From assembly GCA_027340195.1 (NCBI GenBank), contig DAHWNE010000397.1, positions 1 to 6,286 on the forward strand: 6,286 nt of DNA, in the 5' to 3' direction. Shown here one piece after another: positions 1-6,286 of the stretch. Numbering within the stretch: position 1 is the stretch's first letter; the number at the start of each line of letters is the position of its first letter. Source of the stretch: Acetobacteraceae bacterium (GTDB lineage Bacteria > Pseudomonadota > Alphaproteobacteria > Acetobacterales > Acetobacteraceae). The notes below the pieces were generated by a model that searched no databases, had not been told where the DNA came from, and saw nothing but the letters and a program-made list of their open reading frames with translations. Position numbers and translations under genes: made by a program.

Positions 1-535
1 GCAGGGTCTCGGCATCGATCTTCACCACCGCGAACAGCGGCCCCGGCCCGGCGTGGATCTCCCGCCGCAGCGCCACGATCTCCTGCGCCGCGTTCACCTT
101 CAGCGCGCGCGGAAACCCCGCCGCCGCCGCCATCCCCGCCAGATCCACCCCGCGCCCGGTATGGGTCGGCTGCATCCCGGTCTCCCCGTAATGCTCGTTG
201 TCCAGCACCACGATCGACAGATTCTCCGGCCGCTGCACCGCGACGGTGGCCAGCGCGCCGGTCGCCATCAGCATCTCCCCGTCGCCGGTGATCACCAGCA
301 CCCGCCGCGCCGGCTGGGCGATGGCCAGACCGAGGCCGATCATTGCCGCCGAGCCCATCCCCCCCCACAGTGGCAGGTTGCGCGCATCGTCGCCGGCGGC
401 GGTGATGTCCCAGGCCGGCGCGCCGAGCCCGGCCACCACCAGAAGATCGCCCCGATCGCGCAGCAGTGCCGCCACCACGCCGCGCCGGCGCAACCGGCCA
501 GAGGCGGCGATCTCGATTCCTTCCGTTCCGCTCAT
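1..535 (-). CDS. ThDP-dependent decarboxylase, PP-domain (beta-like) subunit; 3' end cut by the window edge
   Basis: This is the cofactor-binding half of a two-chain 2-oxoacid decarboxylase of the sulfopyruvate decarboxylase (ComE) / phosphonopyruvate decarboxylase C-terminal type. It should bind the diphosphate of ThDP through Mg2+ in the cytoplasm. Translation of the minus strand from the ATG at 535 gives 178 codons open to the edge. It shows GGMGSAAMIGLGLA at residues 58-71 and the ThDP signature GDG (84-86), then 26 residues, then Asn113 in LDNEHYGETG. The TGMQPTH stretch that follows is typical of this family. ComE-like proteins are usually a little under 200 residues (from memory), so only the last few residues are probably missing. 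The start lies 4 nt after the stop of the upstream gene, with a weak GGGA-type ribosome site inside that gene's end. The two subunits are therefore likely made together. The family call is firm; the substrate (sulfopyruvate, phosphonopyruvate or another 2-oxoacid) is unknown. Confidence 0.88.
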   Translation of the reverse strand, partial: MSGTEGIEIAASGRLRRRGVVAALLRDRGDLLVVAGLGAPAWDITAAGDDARNLPLWGGMGSAAMIGLGLAIAQPARRVLVITGDGEMLMATGALATVAVQRPENLSIVVLDNEHYGETGMQPTHTGRGVDLAGMAAAAGFPRALKVNAAQEIVALRREIHAGPGPLFAVVKIDAETL

Positions 536-539
536 CGCA

Positions 540-1121
540 CTATTTCCCGAATGTCTTGGCGCCGATCACGCGCTGGCCGATCAGCGTCGCGGTCGGGCGA
601 TAGGTGTTGAAGGCAAGCCGGATGGTCGCATCCGCGGTCGGCACCACGTCCTCGGGCCGGTCGGCGCGCTTCACCAGCGTGCCCATCGCCTCCAGCACCG
701 TCCGGGTGGCGTTGCCCATCGGCACCTGGGCCGGGTTGAACTCGCCGAAATCGCCGCGCATGGTCACCAGCATCGGCATCGGCGTGCGGTGGATGATCGC
801 CAGCGACAGCATGTTGACGCAGTTGCCGACGCCGGAGGACTGCATCAGCAGCACCCCCTTCTTGCCGCCGAGCCAGGCGCCCAGCAGCAGCCCGATCCCC
901 TCCTCCTCGGTGGTCAGCGAGACGACGCGCATCTCGGCATCCGCCTCGCAGCGGCGGATCAGCCGCGAATGGCCGGCGTCCGGCACCAGCGCCACCAGGC
1001 TGATGTCGTGGCGCTTCAGCAGCGCGTAGAGCTGGTCGGGCCATTCCGCGCCGGCCGCGGGGGCGGCGTCCATCTGCCCGTCATGGGCGTCGCGGCGCCC
1101 GTCATCGCCGGTGCTCGGCAT
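540..1121 (-). CDS. ThDP-dependent decarboxylase, PYR-domain (alpha-like) subunit
   Basis: This is the pyrimidine-binding half of the same split decarboxylase, 193 residues, resembling ComD (sulfopyruvate decarboxylase alpha) and the N-terminal half of phosphonopyruvate decarboxylase. The domain starts near WPDQLYALLKRHDI (27-40). VPDAGHSRLI (46-55) follows, then TTEEEGIG (70-77), whose Glu cluster should hold the Glu that activates the ThDP aminopyrimidine. LLMQSSGVGN (91-100) and NPAQVPMGNATR (129-140) are strong family matches. The frame stays open upstream to 1277, but I chose the ATG at 1121. It is preceded by AGGAG with 10-nt spacing, and the upstream part would overlap rpe and has no family similarity. 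A later ATG at 1073 lies closer to the domain but has a poorer ribosome site. The first roughly 25 residues are polar and probably disordered. The gene is first in a unit transcribed away from rpe. Family confident, substrate unknown. Confidence 0.88.
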   Translation of the reverse strand: MPSTGDDGRRDAHDGQMDAAPAAGAEWPDQLYALLKRHDISLVALVPDAGHSRLIRRCEADAEMRVVSLTTEEEGIGLLLGAWLGGKKGVLLMQSSGVGNCVNMLSLAIIHRTPMPMLVTMRGDFGEFNPAQVPMGNATRTVLEAMGTLVKRADRPEDVVPTADATIRLAFNTYRPTATLIGQRVIGAKTFGK

Positions 1122-1130
1122 CGCTGTCCG

Positions 1131-1137
1131 TCTCCTG
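1131..1137 (-). promoter_or_regulatory. Ribosome binding site deciding the alpha-subunit start
   Basis: On the minus strand this reads CAGGAGA. The AGGAG core ends 10 nt before the ATG at 1121. It is the best Shine-Dalgarno match in the intergenic region and supports 1121 over the alternative starts at 1277, 1220 and 1073. Confidence 0.6.
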
Positions 1138-1152
1138 TCGGTCTCGGCGGCG

Positions 1153-1181
1153 AACAAAGCCGGTTCGGGCGCGGTTGCCAA
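1153..1181 (-). promoter_or_regulatory. Possible sigma-70-type promoter for the decarboxylase gene pair
   Basis: Reading the minus strand, TTGGCA (1181-1176; five of six bases match the -35 consensus) is followed by a 17-nt spacer and then TTTGTT (1158-1153; three of six match the -10 consensus). Transcription would start about 25 nt before the ATG at 1121, which fits the ribosome site at 1131-1137. The -10 element is weak, and chance matches are possible. No equally good pair was found facing rpe. Confidence 0.35.
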
Positions 1182-1260
1182 TCCGCCCGCGGCGCCGAGG
1201 AGCCATGCCGCGACCGCCATCCCACTTGTGTCGCCCCGGCTTTCCCCGTTTCCTGCCGCG

Positions 1261-1971
1261 ATGCAGAAAATCCGCATCGCCCCCAGCCTGCTCGCCGCCG
1301 ATTTCGCCCGCCTCGGCGAGGAAGCCGCCGCCGTCGAGGCCGCCGGCGCCGATCTGCTCCATCTCGACGTGATGGACGGGCGCTTCGTGCCCGCGATCAG
1401 CTTCGGTCCCGCCGTCGCCCGCGCGCTCCGCCCCGGCTGCCGGCTGCCGTTCGACGTCCATCTGATGATCGCCCCGGCCGATCCCTATCTCGGCGACTTC
1501 GCCGCCGCCGGGGCCGATCAGATCCTGGTCCACCCGGAGGCTTCGCCGCATCTGCATCGCAGCCTGCAAACCATCCGCGGCCTCGGCAAGGCGGCTGGCG
1601 TGGTGTTGAACCCCGCCACCCCGGTCGAAGCCGTTGCATGGGTGCTCGATCTGGTCGAGACAGTGCTGGTGATGACCGTCAATCCCGGATTCGGCGGGCA
1701 GGCGTTCCTGCCCTCGCAACTGCCCAAGATCGCGGCGGTGCGCGACCTCATCGTCACCTCCGGCCGGCCGGTCCGGCTGGCGGTGGACGGCGGCATCGGC
1801 CCCGGCACCGCCGGCCCCGCCGCCGCCGCCGGCGCCGATACGCTGATCGCCGGCAGCGCGGTGTTCGGCGCGCCCGACTACGCGCGCGCCATCGCCGCCT
1901 TGCGCGCCGAGGCCGAGGCCGCCCGCCGCGCCACCGCCCCGGTCGCCTTTCCCGGCGGGTCGGCCGATTGA
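1261..1971 (+). CDS. rpe: Ribulose-phosphate 3-epimerase
   Basis: This enzyme interconverts D-ribulose 5-phosphate and D-xylulose 5-phosphate in the pentose phosphate (and Calvin) pathway, in the cytoplasm. The 236-residue protein is a complete TIM barrel of normal or slightly generous length. IAPSLLAADF opens strand 1, with Ser9. HLDVMDGRFVP carries metal ligand His34 and catalytic Asp36. DVHLMI holds His67. MTVNPGFGGQ (138-147) is the phosphate-side loop. VDGGIG holds the second catalytic Asp, Asp176, and GSAVFGA (198-204) is the last phosphate-binding loop. All expected catalytic and metal residues are present. The C-terminal tail after about residue 222 is low-complexity. The frame is open back to 1111, but MQKIRIAPSL is where the family begins, so ATG 1261 was chosen. 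No clear Shine-Dalgarno sequence precedes it. It heads a plus-strand unit with the heparinase-like gene and addA. Confidence 0.97.
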   Translation: MQKIRIAPSLLAADFARLGEEAAAVEAAGADLLHLDVMDGRFVPAISFGPAVARALRPGCRLPFDVHLMIAPADPYLGDFAAAGADQILVHPEASPHLHRSLQTIRGLGKAAGVVLNPATPVEAVAWVLDLVETVLVMTVNPGFGGQAFLPSQLPKIAAVRDLIVTSGRPVRLAVDGGIGPGTAGPAAAAGADTLIAGSAVFGAPDYARAIAALRAEAEAARRATAPVAFPGGSAD

Positions 1972-3566
1972 CCGCGCCCCCAACGCGGCTGTGGCGCGCG
2001 GCGCGCCGGGCTCTTGCCCGGCTGCCCAGCCTGCGGATGGCCAGCATCCCGGACGTCCCCGCCCTGCCGGTGCGCGACCCGTGGCCCGGGGACCCGGCGC
2101 GCGGGGCCCAGCTGCTGATGGGCACCCTCGCCCGCGGCGGCGGCGTCCGCGCCCTGCAACCGGGCGGCTGGACCGATCCGGCCGGGTCGCCGATGCTGCG
2201 CGTCGCCGCCAATGATTTCACCTGGCTGCGCGATCTGCGCGCGCTCGGCAACCAGGAAGCGATCCTGCGCGCGCGCGCCCTGATCTCCGACTGGATCGCC
2301 TCCGGCTCGGCCGATCCGCTGGCCCAGCGCCCGGATGTCGCCGGTGCCCGCATCGCCGCCTGGCTCGGCCATTATGATTTCTACGGCGCCTCCGCCGATG
2401 ACGCCTTCCGCCAGCGGATGATGGCGCGGCTGCTGGCCGACGCGCGCGGCCTCTCCGCCGCCCTGCCCACCGAGGAGATCGACTCCCGCGCGCTCACCGC
2501 CCTCAAGGGCCTGCTCGCCGCCGCGGTCGCGATGCCCGAGCACGGCGGCTTCCTCCTGCGCGCCCAGCGTTTCCTGCCGCAGGAGATCGCCCGCCAGATC
2601 CTGCCCGACGGCAGCCAGGCCGAGCGCAGCCCGGCCGCCCTGCTGTCGGTGCTGCAGGACCTCACCGAGATCCGCGCCCTGCTGCAATCGGCCCAGGCGA
2701 CCCCACCGGCCACCCTCGCCGGCGCCATCGAACGGGTCTCGGGCGCGCTTCGCACCCTGCGGCACGGCGACGGCGGGCTCGCCCTGTTCAACGGCTCGCG
2801 CGAGGAGATCCCGGGGGTGATCGATCTCGCCCTCACCCAGGCCGGCCGGGTCGGCCGGGCGCAGCCGCAGCTGCCGGACGGCGGGTTCCATCGCCTCGCC
2901 GCCGGGCGCAGCCTGGTGATCGTCGATTGCGGCGCCCCCCCGCCGCCGGGGCTGGACCGGCGCGCCCATGCCGGGACCCTCTCGTTCGAGATGTCGGTCG
3001 GGCGCGAGCGGCTGATCGTGAACTGCGGCGCCTTCCCCGCCGGCGGGGCGGAGTGGCGCGACGCGGTGCGCCGCACCGCCGCCCATTCCACCCTGGAACT
3101 CGGCGATGCCAGCTCCTCCGAGATCGCCCCGGAGGGCCTCGGCCGCCGCCCCGGCCGCGTCGAGGCGCAGCGCCAGGAAGCCAACGGCGCGCATTGGCTG
3201 GAGGCCAGCCACGACGGCTTCGTGCGCGAGTTCGGCGCGGTCCATCTGCGCCGCCTCTACCTCGCCGAAAGCGGCGAGGACCTGCGCGGGGAGGACGTGG
3301 TGGAGGGCGCCACCGGCCAGGCCTTCACCATCCGCTTCCATCTGCACCCGGCGGTCACCGCCAGCGTCCAGCAGGACGGGGCGGCGGTGCTGCTGCGCCT
3401 GCCCGGCGGCGGCGGCTGGCGGCTGCGGGCCGATGGCGCCGCGGTGGCGGTGGAGGAGAGCATCTACCTCGGCGGCGAGACGCCGCGACGCAGCGAGCAG
3501 GTGGTGCTGCGCGGAACCCCGGACGGGCCGCAGCATGTGAAATGGGCGATCAGCCGGGTGAAATAG
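1968..3566 (+). CDS. Heparinase II/III-family protein
   Basis: The frame encodes about 532 residues resembling the alphaproteobacterial heparinase II/III-like proteins found near rpe. An alpha-helical N-terminal part carries NDFTWLRDLRALG (82-94), DWIASG, DVAGARIAAWLGH (123-135), ILPDGSQAERSPAALL (211-226) and LRHGDGGLALFNG (264-276). The beta-rich C-terminal heparinase II/III domain begins near GFHRLAAGRS (306-314). It includes AHAGTLSFEM (333-342), VNCGAF (351-356) and AAHSTLELGD (371-380). No signal peptide or membrane segment is visible: the N-terminus is short and basic, suggesting a cytoplasmic protein. Start choice: the TTG at 1968 overlaps the rpe stop and keeps the family-like RLWRAARRALARLP segment. 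The first in-frame ATG (2037) would lose it and give 509 residues. The true activity is unknown; the motifs differ from proven lyases (see findings). The 3' end overlaps addA by 25 nt. The family is clear; the start is uncertain. Confidence 0.9.
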   Translation: MTAPPTRLWRAARRALARLPSLRMASIPDVPALPVRDPWPGDPARGAQLLMGTLARGGGVRALQPGGWTDPAGSPMLRVAANDFTWLRDLRALGNQEAILRARALISDWIASGSADPLAQRPDVAGARIAAWLGHYDFYGASADDAFRQRMMARLLADARGLSAALPTEEIDSRALTALKGLLAAAVAMPEHGGFLLRAQRFLPQEIARQILPDGSQAERSPAALLSVLQDLTEIRALLQSAQATPPATLAGAIERVSGALRTLRHGDGGLALFNGSREEIPGVIDLALTQAGRVGRAQPQLPDGGFHRLAAGRSLVIVDCGAPPPPGLDRRAHAGTLSFEMSVGRERLIVNCGAFPAGGAEWRDAVRRTAAHSTLELGDASSSEIAPEGLGRRPGRVEAQRQEANGAHWLEASHDGFVREFGAVHLRRLYLAESGEDLRGEDVVEGATGQAFTIRFHLHPAVTASVQQDGAAVLLRLPGGGGWRLRADGAAVAVEESIYLGGETPRRSEQVVLRGTPDGPQHVKWAISRVK

Positions 3567-6286
3567 CCTCCGGGGCGGCGGCGCGCGCCTCGGCGCATCA
3601 GCGCGAGGCCGCCGATCCGGCCGTCTCGGCCTTCGTCGCCGCCTCCGCCGGGTCCGGCAAGACCAAGCTGCTGACCGACCGGCTGCTGCGGCTGATGCTG
3701 GGGGGCGCGGACCCGGGGCGGATCCTCTGCCTGACCTTCACCAAGGCCGCCGCCGCCGAGATGGCGCTGCGCCTGCAAGCCCGGCTGGGGCGCTGGGTCG
3801 GCCTGCAAGACGCGGCGCTGGATGCCGAGCTGCGCGCGCTCGCCATGCCGGCCAACGCGGCCACCCGCGCCACCGCCCGGCGGCTGTTCGCCGCGGTGCT
3901 GGACCTGCCGGGCGGGATGCGGATCAGCACCATCCACGCCTTCTGCCAGTCGCTGCTGCGCCGCTTCCCGCTGGAAGCCGGCATCTCGCCGCATTTCCGG
4001 CTGATCGAGGACCAGGACGAGGCCGAGGCGCTGGACGAGGCGATCGAGGCGCGCCTCGCCGGCGCCGCCGATCCGGCCGATGCCGCGGCGCTGGCGCTGC
4101 TGGCGGGGTTCACCAACGCCGCGCAGTTCCGCGCCCTGGTGCAGGCGCTGCTCGCCGCCCGGTCGGCGCTGACGGCGCTGAGCGGGCACGCGCTCGCGGA
4201 CCTGGCCGCCGCGCAGCGCCGCGCGCTCGGCGTCCGCGCGGCCGATCGCGCGGCATTGCTGGCCGAGGCGGTGACCGGCATGGCCCCGGCGCTGGCGCCG
4301 GCGCTGAAAACCGTGGCCGCGCGCGGCTCCGCCTCGGTGGCCGAGCGCGCCACCGAGGCCCTGGCCTGGCTCGGGCTGGCCGTGGCGGAGCGGACGGAGA
4401 ACTGGGACCGCTGGCGGGGCGTGTTCCTGACCGCCAAGGGCGAGCCGCGCGCCGAGGGCGGCCTCGTCAACAAGAAGCTCGCCGAGGCCGAGCCGGCGCT
4501 GCCGGCGCTGCTGCGCGCCGAGGCCGAGCGGGTCCTGGAGATCGAGGACCAGGCCCGCGGCCTCGAGGGGGCGGCGGTCTCGGCGGCGTTCCTGCGCCTC
4601 GCGCTGCCGGTCGCGCGGGGATTCGACGACCTCAAATCCCGCGCCGGGCAGCTCGACTACCACGACCTGATCGGGCTGACCGCGCGGCTGCTGGTGGAAC
4701 CCGGCGCGGCCTGGGTGCTCTACAAGCTGGACGGCGGGCTCGACCATCTGCTGCTCGACGAGGTGCAGGACACCGCCCCCGAGCAATGGGCGGTGGCCGA
4801 GGCGCTGACCGGCGAGTTCTTCGCCGGCCTCGGCGCGCGCGACGCCCCGCCCCGCACGGTGTTCGCGGTCGGCGACCGCAAGCAGTCGATCTTCTCCTTC
4901 CAGGGCGCCGACGCGGCCGGATTCGACGCCGCCCGCTCCCGGCTCGCCGCACGGGTGCGCGACGGCGGCGGGACCTGGGTGGAACGTCCGCTCGATGTCT
5001 CGTTCCGCTCCACCGAGCCGGTGCTGGCGCTGGTCGATGCGGTGTTCGCCGATCCGCTGGCCGCCGCCGGGGTGGCGGAAGCCGGGCTGCGCCATTTCGC
5101 CAGCCGCGGCGGCGCCGGCAGCGTGGAACTCTGGCCGCTGGCGCCGCGCCCGGAGCCGGCGCCGGCGCCGCCCTGGAGCGTGCCGGAGCAGTACCAGCGC
5201 GAACCCTCGGCCGCCGAGACCCTGGCCGAGACCCTGGCCGAGTGGATCGCCGGGGCGATCGGCCGGCTGGACCTGCCCGACCGCGGCCGCACCCTCGCCG
5301 CCGGCGACGTGATGGTGCTGGTCCGCCGGCGCCACGCCTTCGCCTATGCGCTGCTGCGCGCGCTGAAGGCCGCCGGCGTGCCCACCGCCGGGATGGACCG
5401 GATGACCCTGACCGACCAGCCGGCGGTGGCCGACCTGCTGGCGCTGTGCGACGCGCTGCTGCTGCCGGAGGACGATCTGGCCTTCGCCTGCTTCCTCACC
5501 TCCCCGCTGGGCGGGCTCGACGATCCGGCGCTGATGGCGCTGGCGGTCGGCCGGCCGGGCGCGCTGTGGGAGGCGCTGCGCGACCGCGCCGGCGAGCGGG
5601 CGGACTGGCAGGCGGCCTGGGACCGATTCGCCGCCCTGCGCGCGCGGGTCGATCACGCCCCGCCCTTCGCCCTTCTGGCCGAGGCGCTGGGGCCGCAGGG
5701 CGGCCGGGCCCGGCTGTTCGCCCGCCTCGGCGCCGAGGCCGGCGAGCCGGTCGATGAGCTGCTGGAAGCGGCGCTGACCTATGCGCGCACCCATCCGCCG
5801 TCGTTGCAGGGCTTCCTGCACTGGCTGCGCCGCGCCGGGGCCGAGGTGAAGCGGGAGCCGGAGGCGGCCGGCGGCAGCCTGCGCATCCTGACCGCCCATG
5901 GCGCCAAGGGGTTGCAGGCGCCGCTGGTGATCCTGCCCGACACCACCGCGCTGCCGCCGGAGGATCGCGGCCTGCTGTGGGCGGACGACCCCGAGGGCGG
6001 CCCGGCGGTGCCGCTGTTCCTGCCCGGCGCCGGGCTGCGCCCCGCCGCGGCGGCGGCGCTTTTGGCGGCGGGGCGGCAGCGGCGCATCGAGGAATACAAC
6101 CGCCTGCTCTACGTCGCCCTGACCCGCGCCGAGGACCGGCTGGTGGTCTGCGGCTGGGCGCCGCGCGGGGCGCCCCCGGACACGTGCTGGTACCAATCGG
6201 TCGCGCGCGGCTTCGCCCGGCTGGACGGTGTCGCCACCGCCCCCGGCCCGGCCGCCTGGGCGCCCGAGATCCGGCGGCTGGAGCGG
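3542..6286 (+). CDS. addA: Double-strand break repair helicase AddA (alphaproteobacterial type), C-terminus beyond the window
   Basis: AddA is the UvrD/Rep-type superfamily 1 helicase-nuclease subunit that, with AddB, resects double-strand DNA ends for RecA-dependent repair. The 915 codons present run to the edge. The motifs appear in order: Q-motif Gln20 in HQREAADP, Walker A ASAGSGKT (34-41), LCLTFTKAAAAEM (62-74), ISTIHAFCQ (128-136), Walker B LLLDEVQDTAPEQW (403-416), VGDRKQSIFSFQGAD (443-457), DVSFRS (485-490), TAHGAKGLQAP (784-794) and RLLYVALTRAEDR (854-866). FTKAAAAEM and VELWPL favour the alphaproteobacterial AddA family over UvrD, Rep or RecB. Members are usually about 1,100-1,200 residues (from memory), so the C-terminal RecB-like nuclease domain should lie past 6286. 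ATG 3542 is the only good start. It lies inside the heparinase gene, giving a 25-nt overlap in another frame and suggesting coupled translation. No addB lies immediately upstream, unlike the usual addB-addA order. Confidence 0.94.
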   Translation, partial: MGDQPGEIASGAAARASAHQREAADPAVSAFVAASAGSGKTKLLTDRLLRLMLGGADPGRILCLTFTKAAAAEMALRLQARLGRWVGLQDAALDAELRALAMPANAATRATARRLFAAVLDLPGGMRISTIHAFCQSLLRRFPLEAGISPHFRLIEDQDEAEALDEAIEARLAGAADPADAAALALLAGFTNAAQFRALVQALLAARSALTALSGHALADLAAAQRRALGVRAADRAALLAEAVTGMAPALAPALKTVAARGSASVAERATEALAWLGLAVAERTENWDRWRGVFLTAKGEPRAEGGLVNKKLAEAEPALPALLRAEAERVLEIEDQARGLEGAAVSAAFLRLALPVARGFDDLKSRAGQLDYHDLIGLTARLLVEPGAAWVLYKLDGGLDHLLLDEVQDTAPEQWAVAEALTGEFFAGLGARDAPPRTVFAVGDRKQSIFSFQGADAAGFDAARSRLAARVRDGGGTWVERPLDVSFRSTEPVLALVDAVFADPLAAAGVAEAGLRHFASRGGAGSVELWPLAPRPEPAPAPPWSVPEQYQREPSAAETLAETLAEWIAGAIGRLDLPDRGRTLAAGDVMVLVRRRHAFAYALLRALKAAGVPTAGMDRMTLTDQPAVADLLALCDALLLPEDDLAFACFLTSPLGGLDDPALMALAVGRPGALWEALRDRAGERADWQAAWDRFAALRARVDHAPPFALLAEALGPQGGRARLFARLGAEAGEPVDELLEAALTYARTHPPSLQGFLHWLRRAGAEVKREPEAAGGSLRILTAHGAKGLQAPLVILPDTTALPPEDRGLLWADDPEGGPAVPLFLPGAGLRPAAAAALLAAGRQRRIEEYNRLLYVALTRAEDRLVVCGWAPRGAPPDTCWYQSVARGFARLDGVATAPGPAAWAPEIRRLER
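5216..5239 (+). repeat. Perfect 12-bp tandem duplication inside addA
   Basis: The unit GAGACCCTGGCC occurs twice back to back, in frame, and encodes Glu-Thr-Leu-Ala twice (AddA residues 559-566). It follows a Pro/Ala-rich linker (about residues 536-547) and leads into a helix. The reading frame is unaffected. It looks like a small replication-slippage duplication in a tolerant helical region. Confidence 0.75.

Noticed and set aside
1111..1260. N-terminal extension of rpe back to an ATG at 1111
   Set aside because: Epimerases begin at the MQKIRIAPSL segment. The extension is unlike the family and would overlap the divergent gene's start.
1122..1277. N-terminal extension of the alpha-like decarboxylase subunit, including a hydrophobic signal-peptide-like stretch after an ATG at 1220
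   Set aside because: It would overlap the start of rpe (from 1277) or occupy the promoter region. It has no family similarity, an exported ThDP enzyme of this type is unexpected, and the AGGAG before 1121 points to the shorter start.
1175..1372. Small plus-strand open frame with an internal ATG at 1205 near a GAGGAG
   Set aside because: It overlaps rpe out of frame, is composed of Pro/Arg/Ser-rich shadow sequence, and has no recognisable feature.
1802..1840. GCC-rich run in rpe resembling a trinucleotide repeat
   Set aside because: It encodes the normal Ala/Gly-rich segment between the DGGI loop and the last phosphate-binding loop, so it is codon bias rather than a repeat element.
198..1967. 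Very long plus-strand open frame continuous with the heparinase-like gene
   Set aside because: The part before about 1968 runs antisense to the two decarboxylase subunits and through rpe in the wrong frame. It is rich in Arg, Pro and Ala with no recognisable domain, as expected from high GC. Only the part from 1968 on matches a family.
1878..3536. 552-codon minus-strand open frame opposite the heparinase-like gene
   Set aside because: No domain or motif is visible, and it lies antisense to a gene with clear family similarity. It is also a high-GC shadow.
3464..6196. 910-codon minus-strand open frame opposite addA
   Set aside because: Its composition is dominated by Gly, Arg, Gln and Ala with no motif, while the plus strand carries every AddA helicase motif in order. 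It is a shadow of GC-rich codons.

Overview
The window is very GC-rich DNA, with G or C at most third codon positions. It reads as chromosomal sequence from an alphaproteobacterium. An Acetobacteraceae/Rhodospirillales-like source is the best guess. It rests on the alphaproteobacterial form of AddA, on an rpe gene next to a heparinase II/III-like gene (an arrangement I recall from that group), and on base composition. No rRNA, tRNA, insertion sequence, CRISPR array or phage gene is visible.

Layout: two divergent transcription units share a 139-bp intergenic region (1122-1260). To the left, on the minus strand, is a two-gene unit for a thiamine-diphosphate (ThDP) decarboxylase split into two chains. 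The PYR-type (alpha-like) subunit comes first (1121-540). The PP-type (beta-like) subunit follows after a 4-nt gap (from 535) and runs off the left edge. They resemble the sulfopyruvate decarboxylase ComD/ComE and phosphonopyruvate decarboxylase families. The true substrate cannot be read from the sequence.

To the right, on the plus strand, is a tightly packed run: ribulose-phosphate 3-epimerase (rpe, 1261-1971), a heparinase II/III-family protein (about 1968-3566) and the helicase subunit AddA (3542 onward). AddA runs off the right edge before its nuclease domain. The rpe/heparinase junction is a 4-nt overlap if the TTG start is right, and the heparinase/addA junction is a 25-nt overlap, so the three are probably co-transcribed and translationally coupled. 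Their functions are unrelated on present knowledge: pentose phosphate/Calvin carbon metabolism, a putative polysaccharide-lyase fold, and double-strand-break repair.

I see no convincing novel system. The points most worth a second look are the heparinase-like protein (no secretion signal, altered active-site motifs), addA with no addB immediately upstream, and the unknown substrate of the split decarboxylase. Several very long open frames on either strand are shadows produced by high GC and were rejected.
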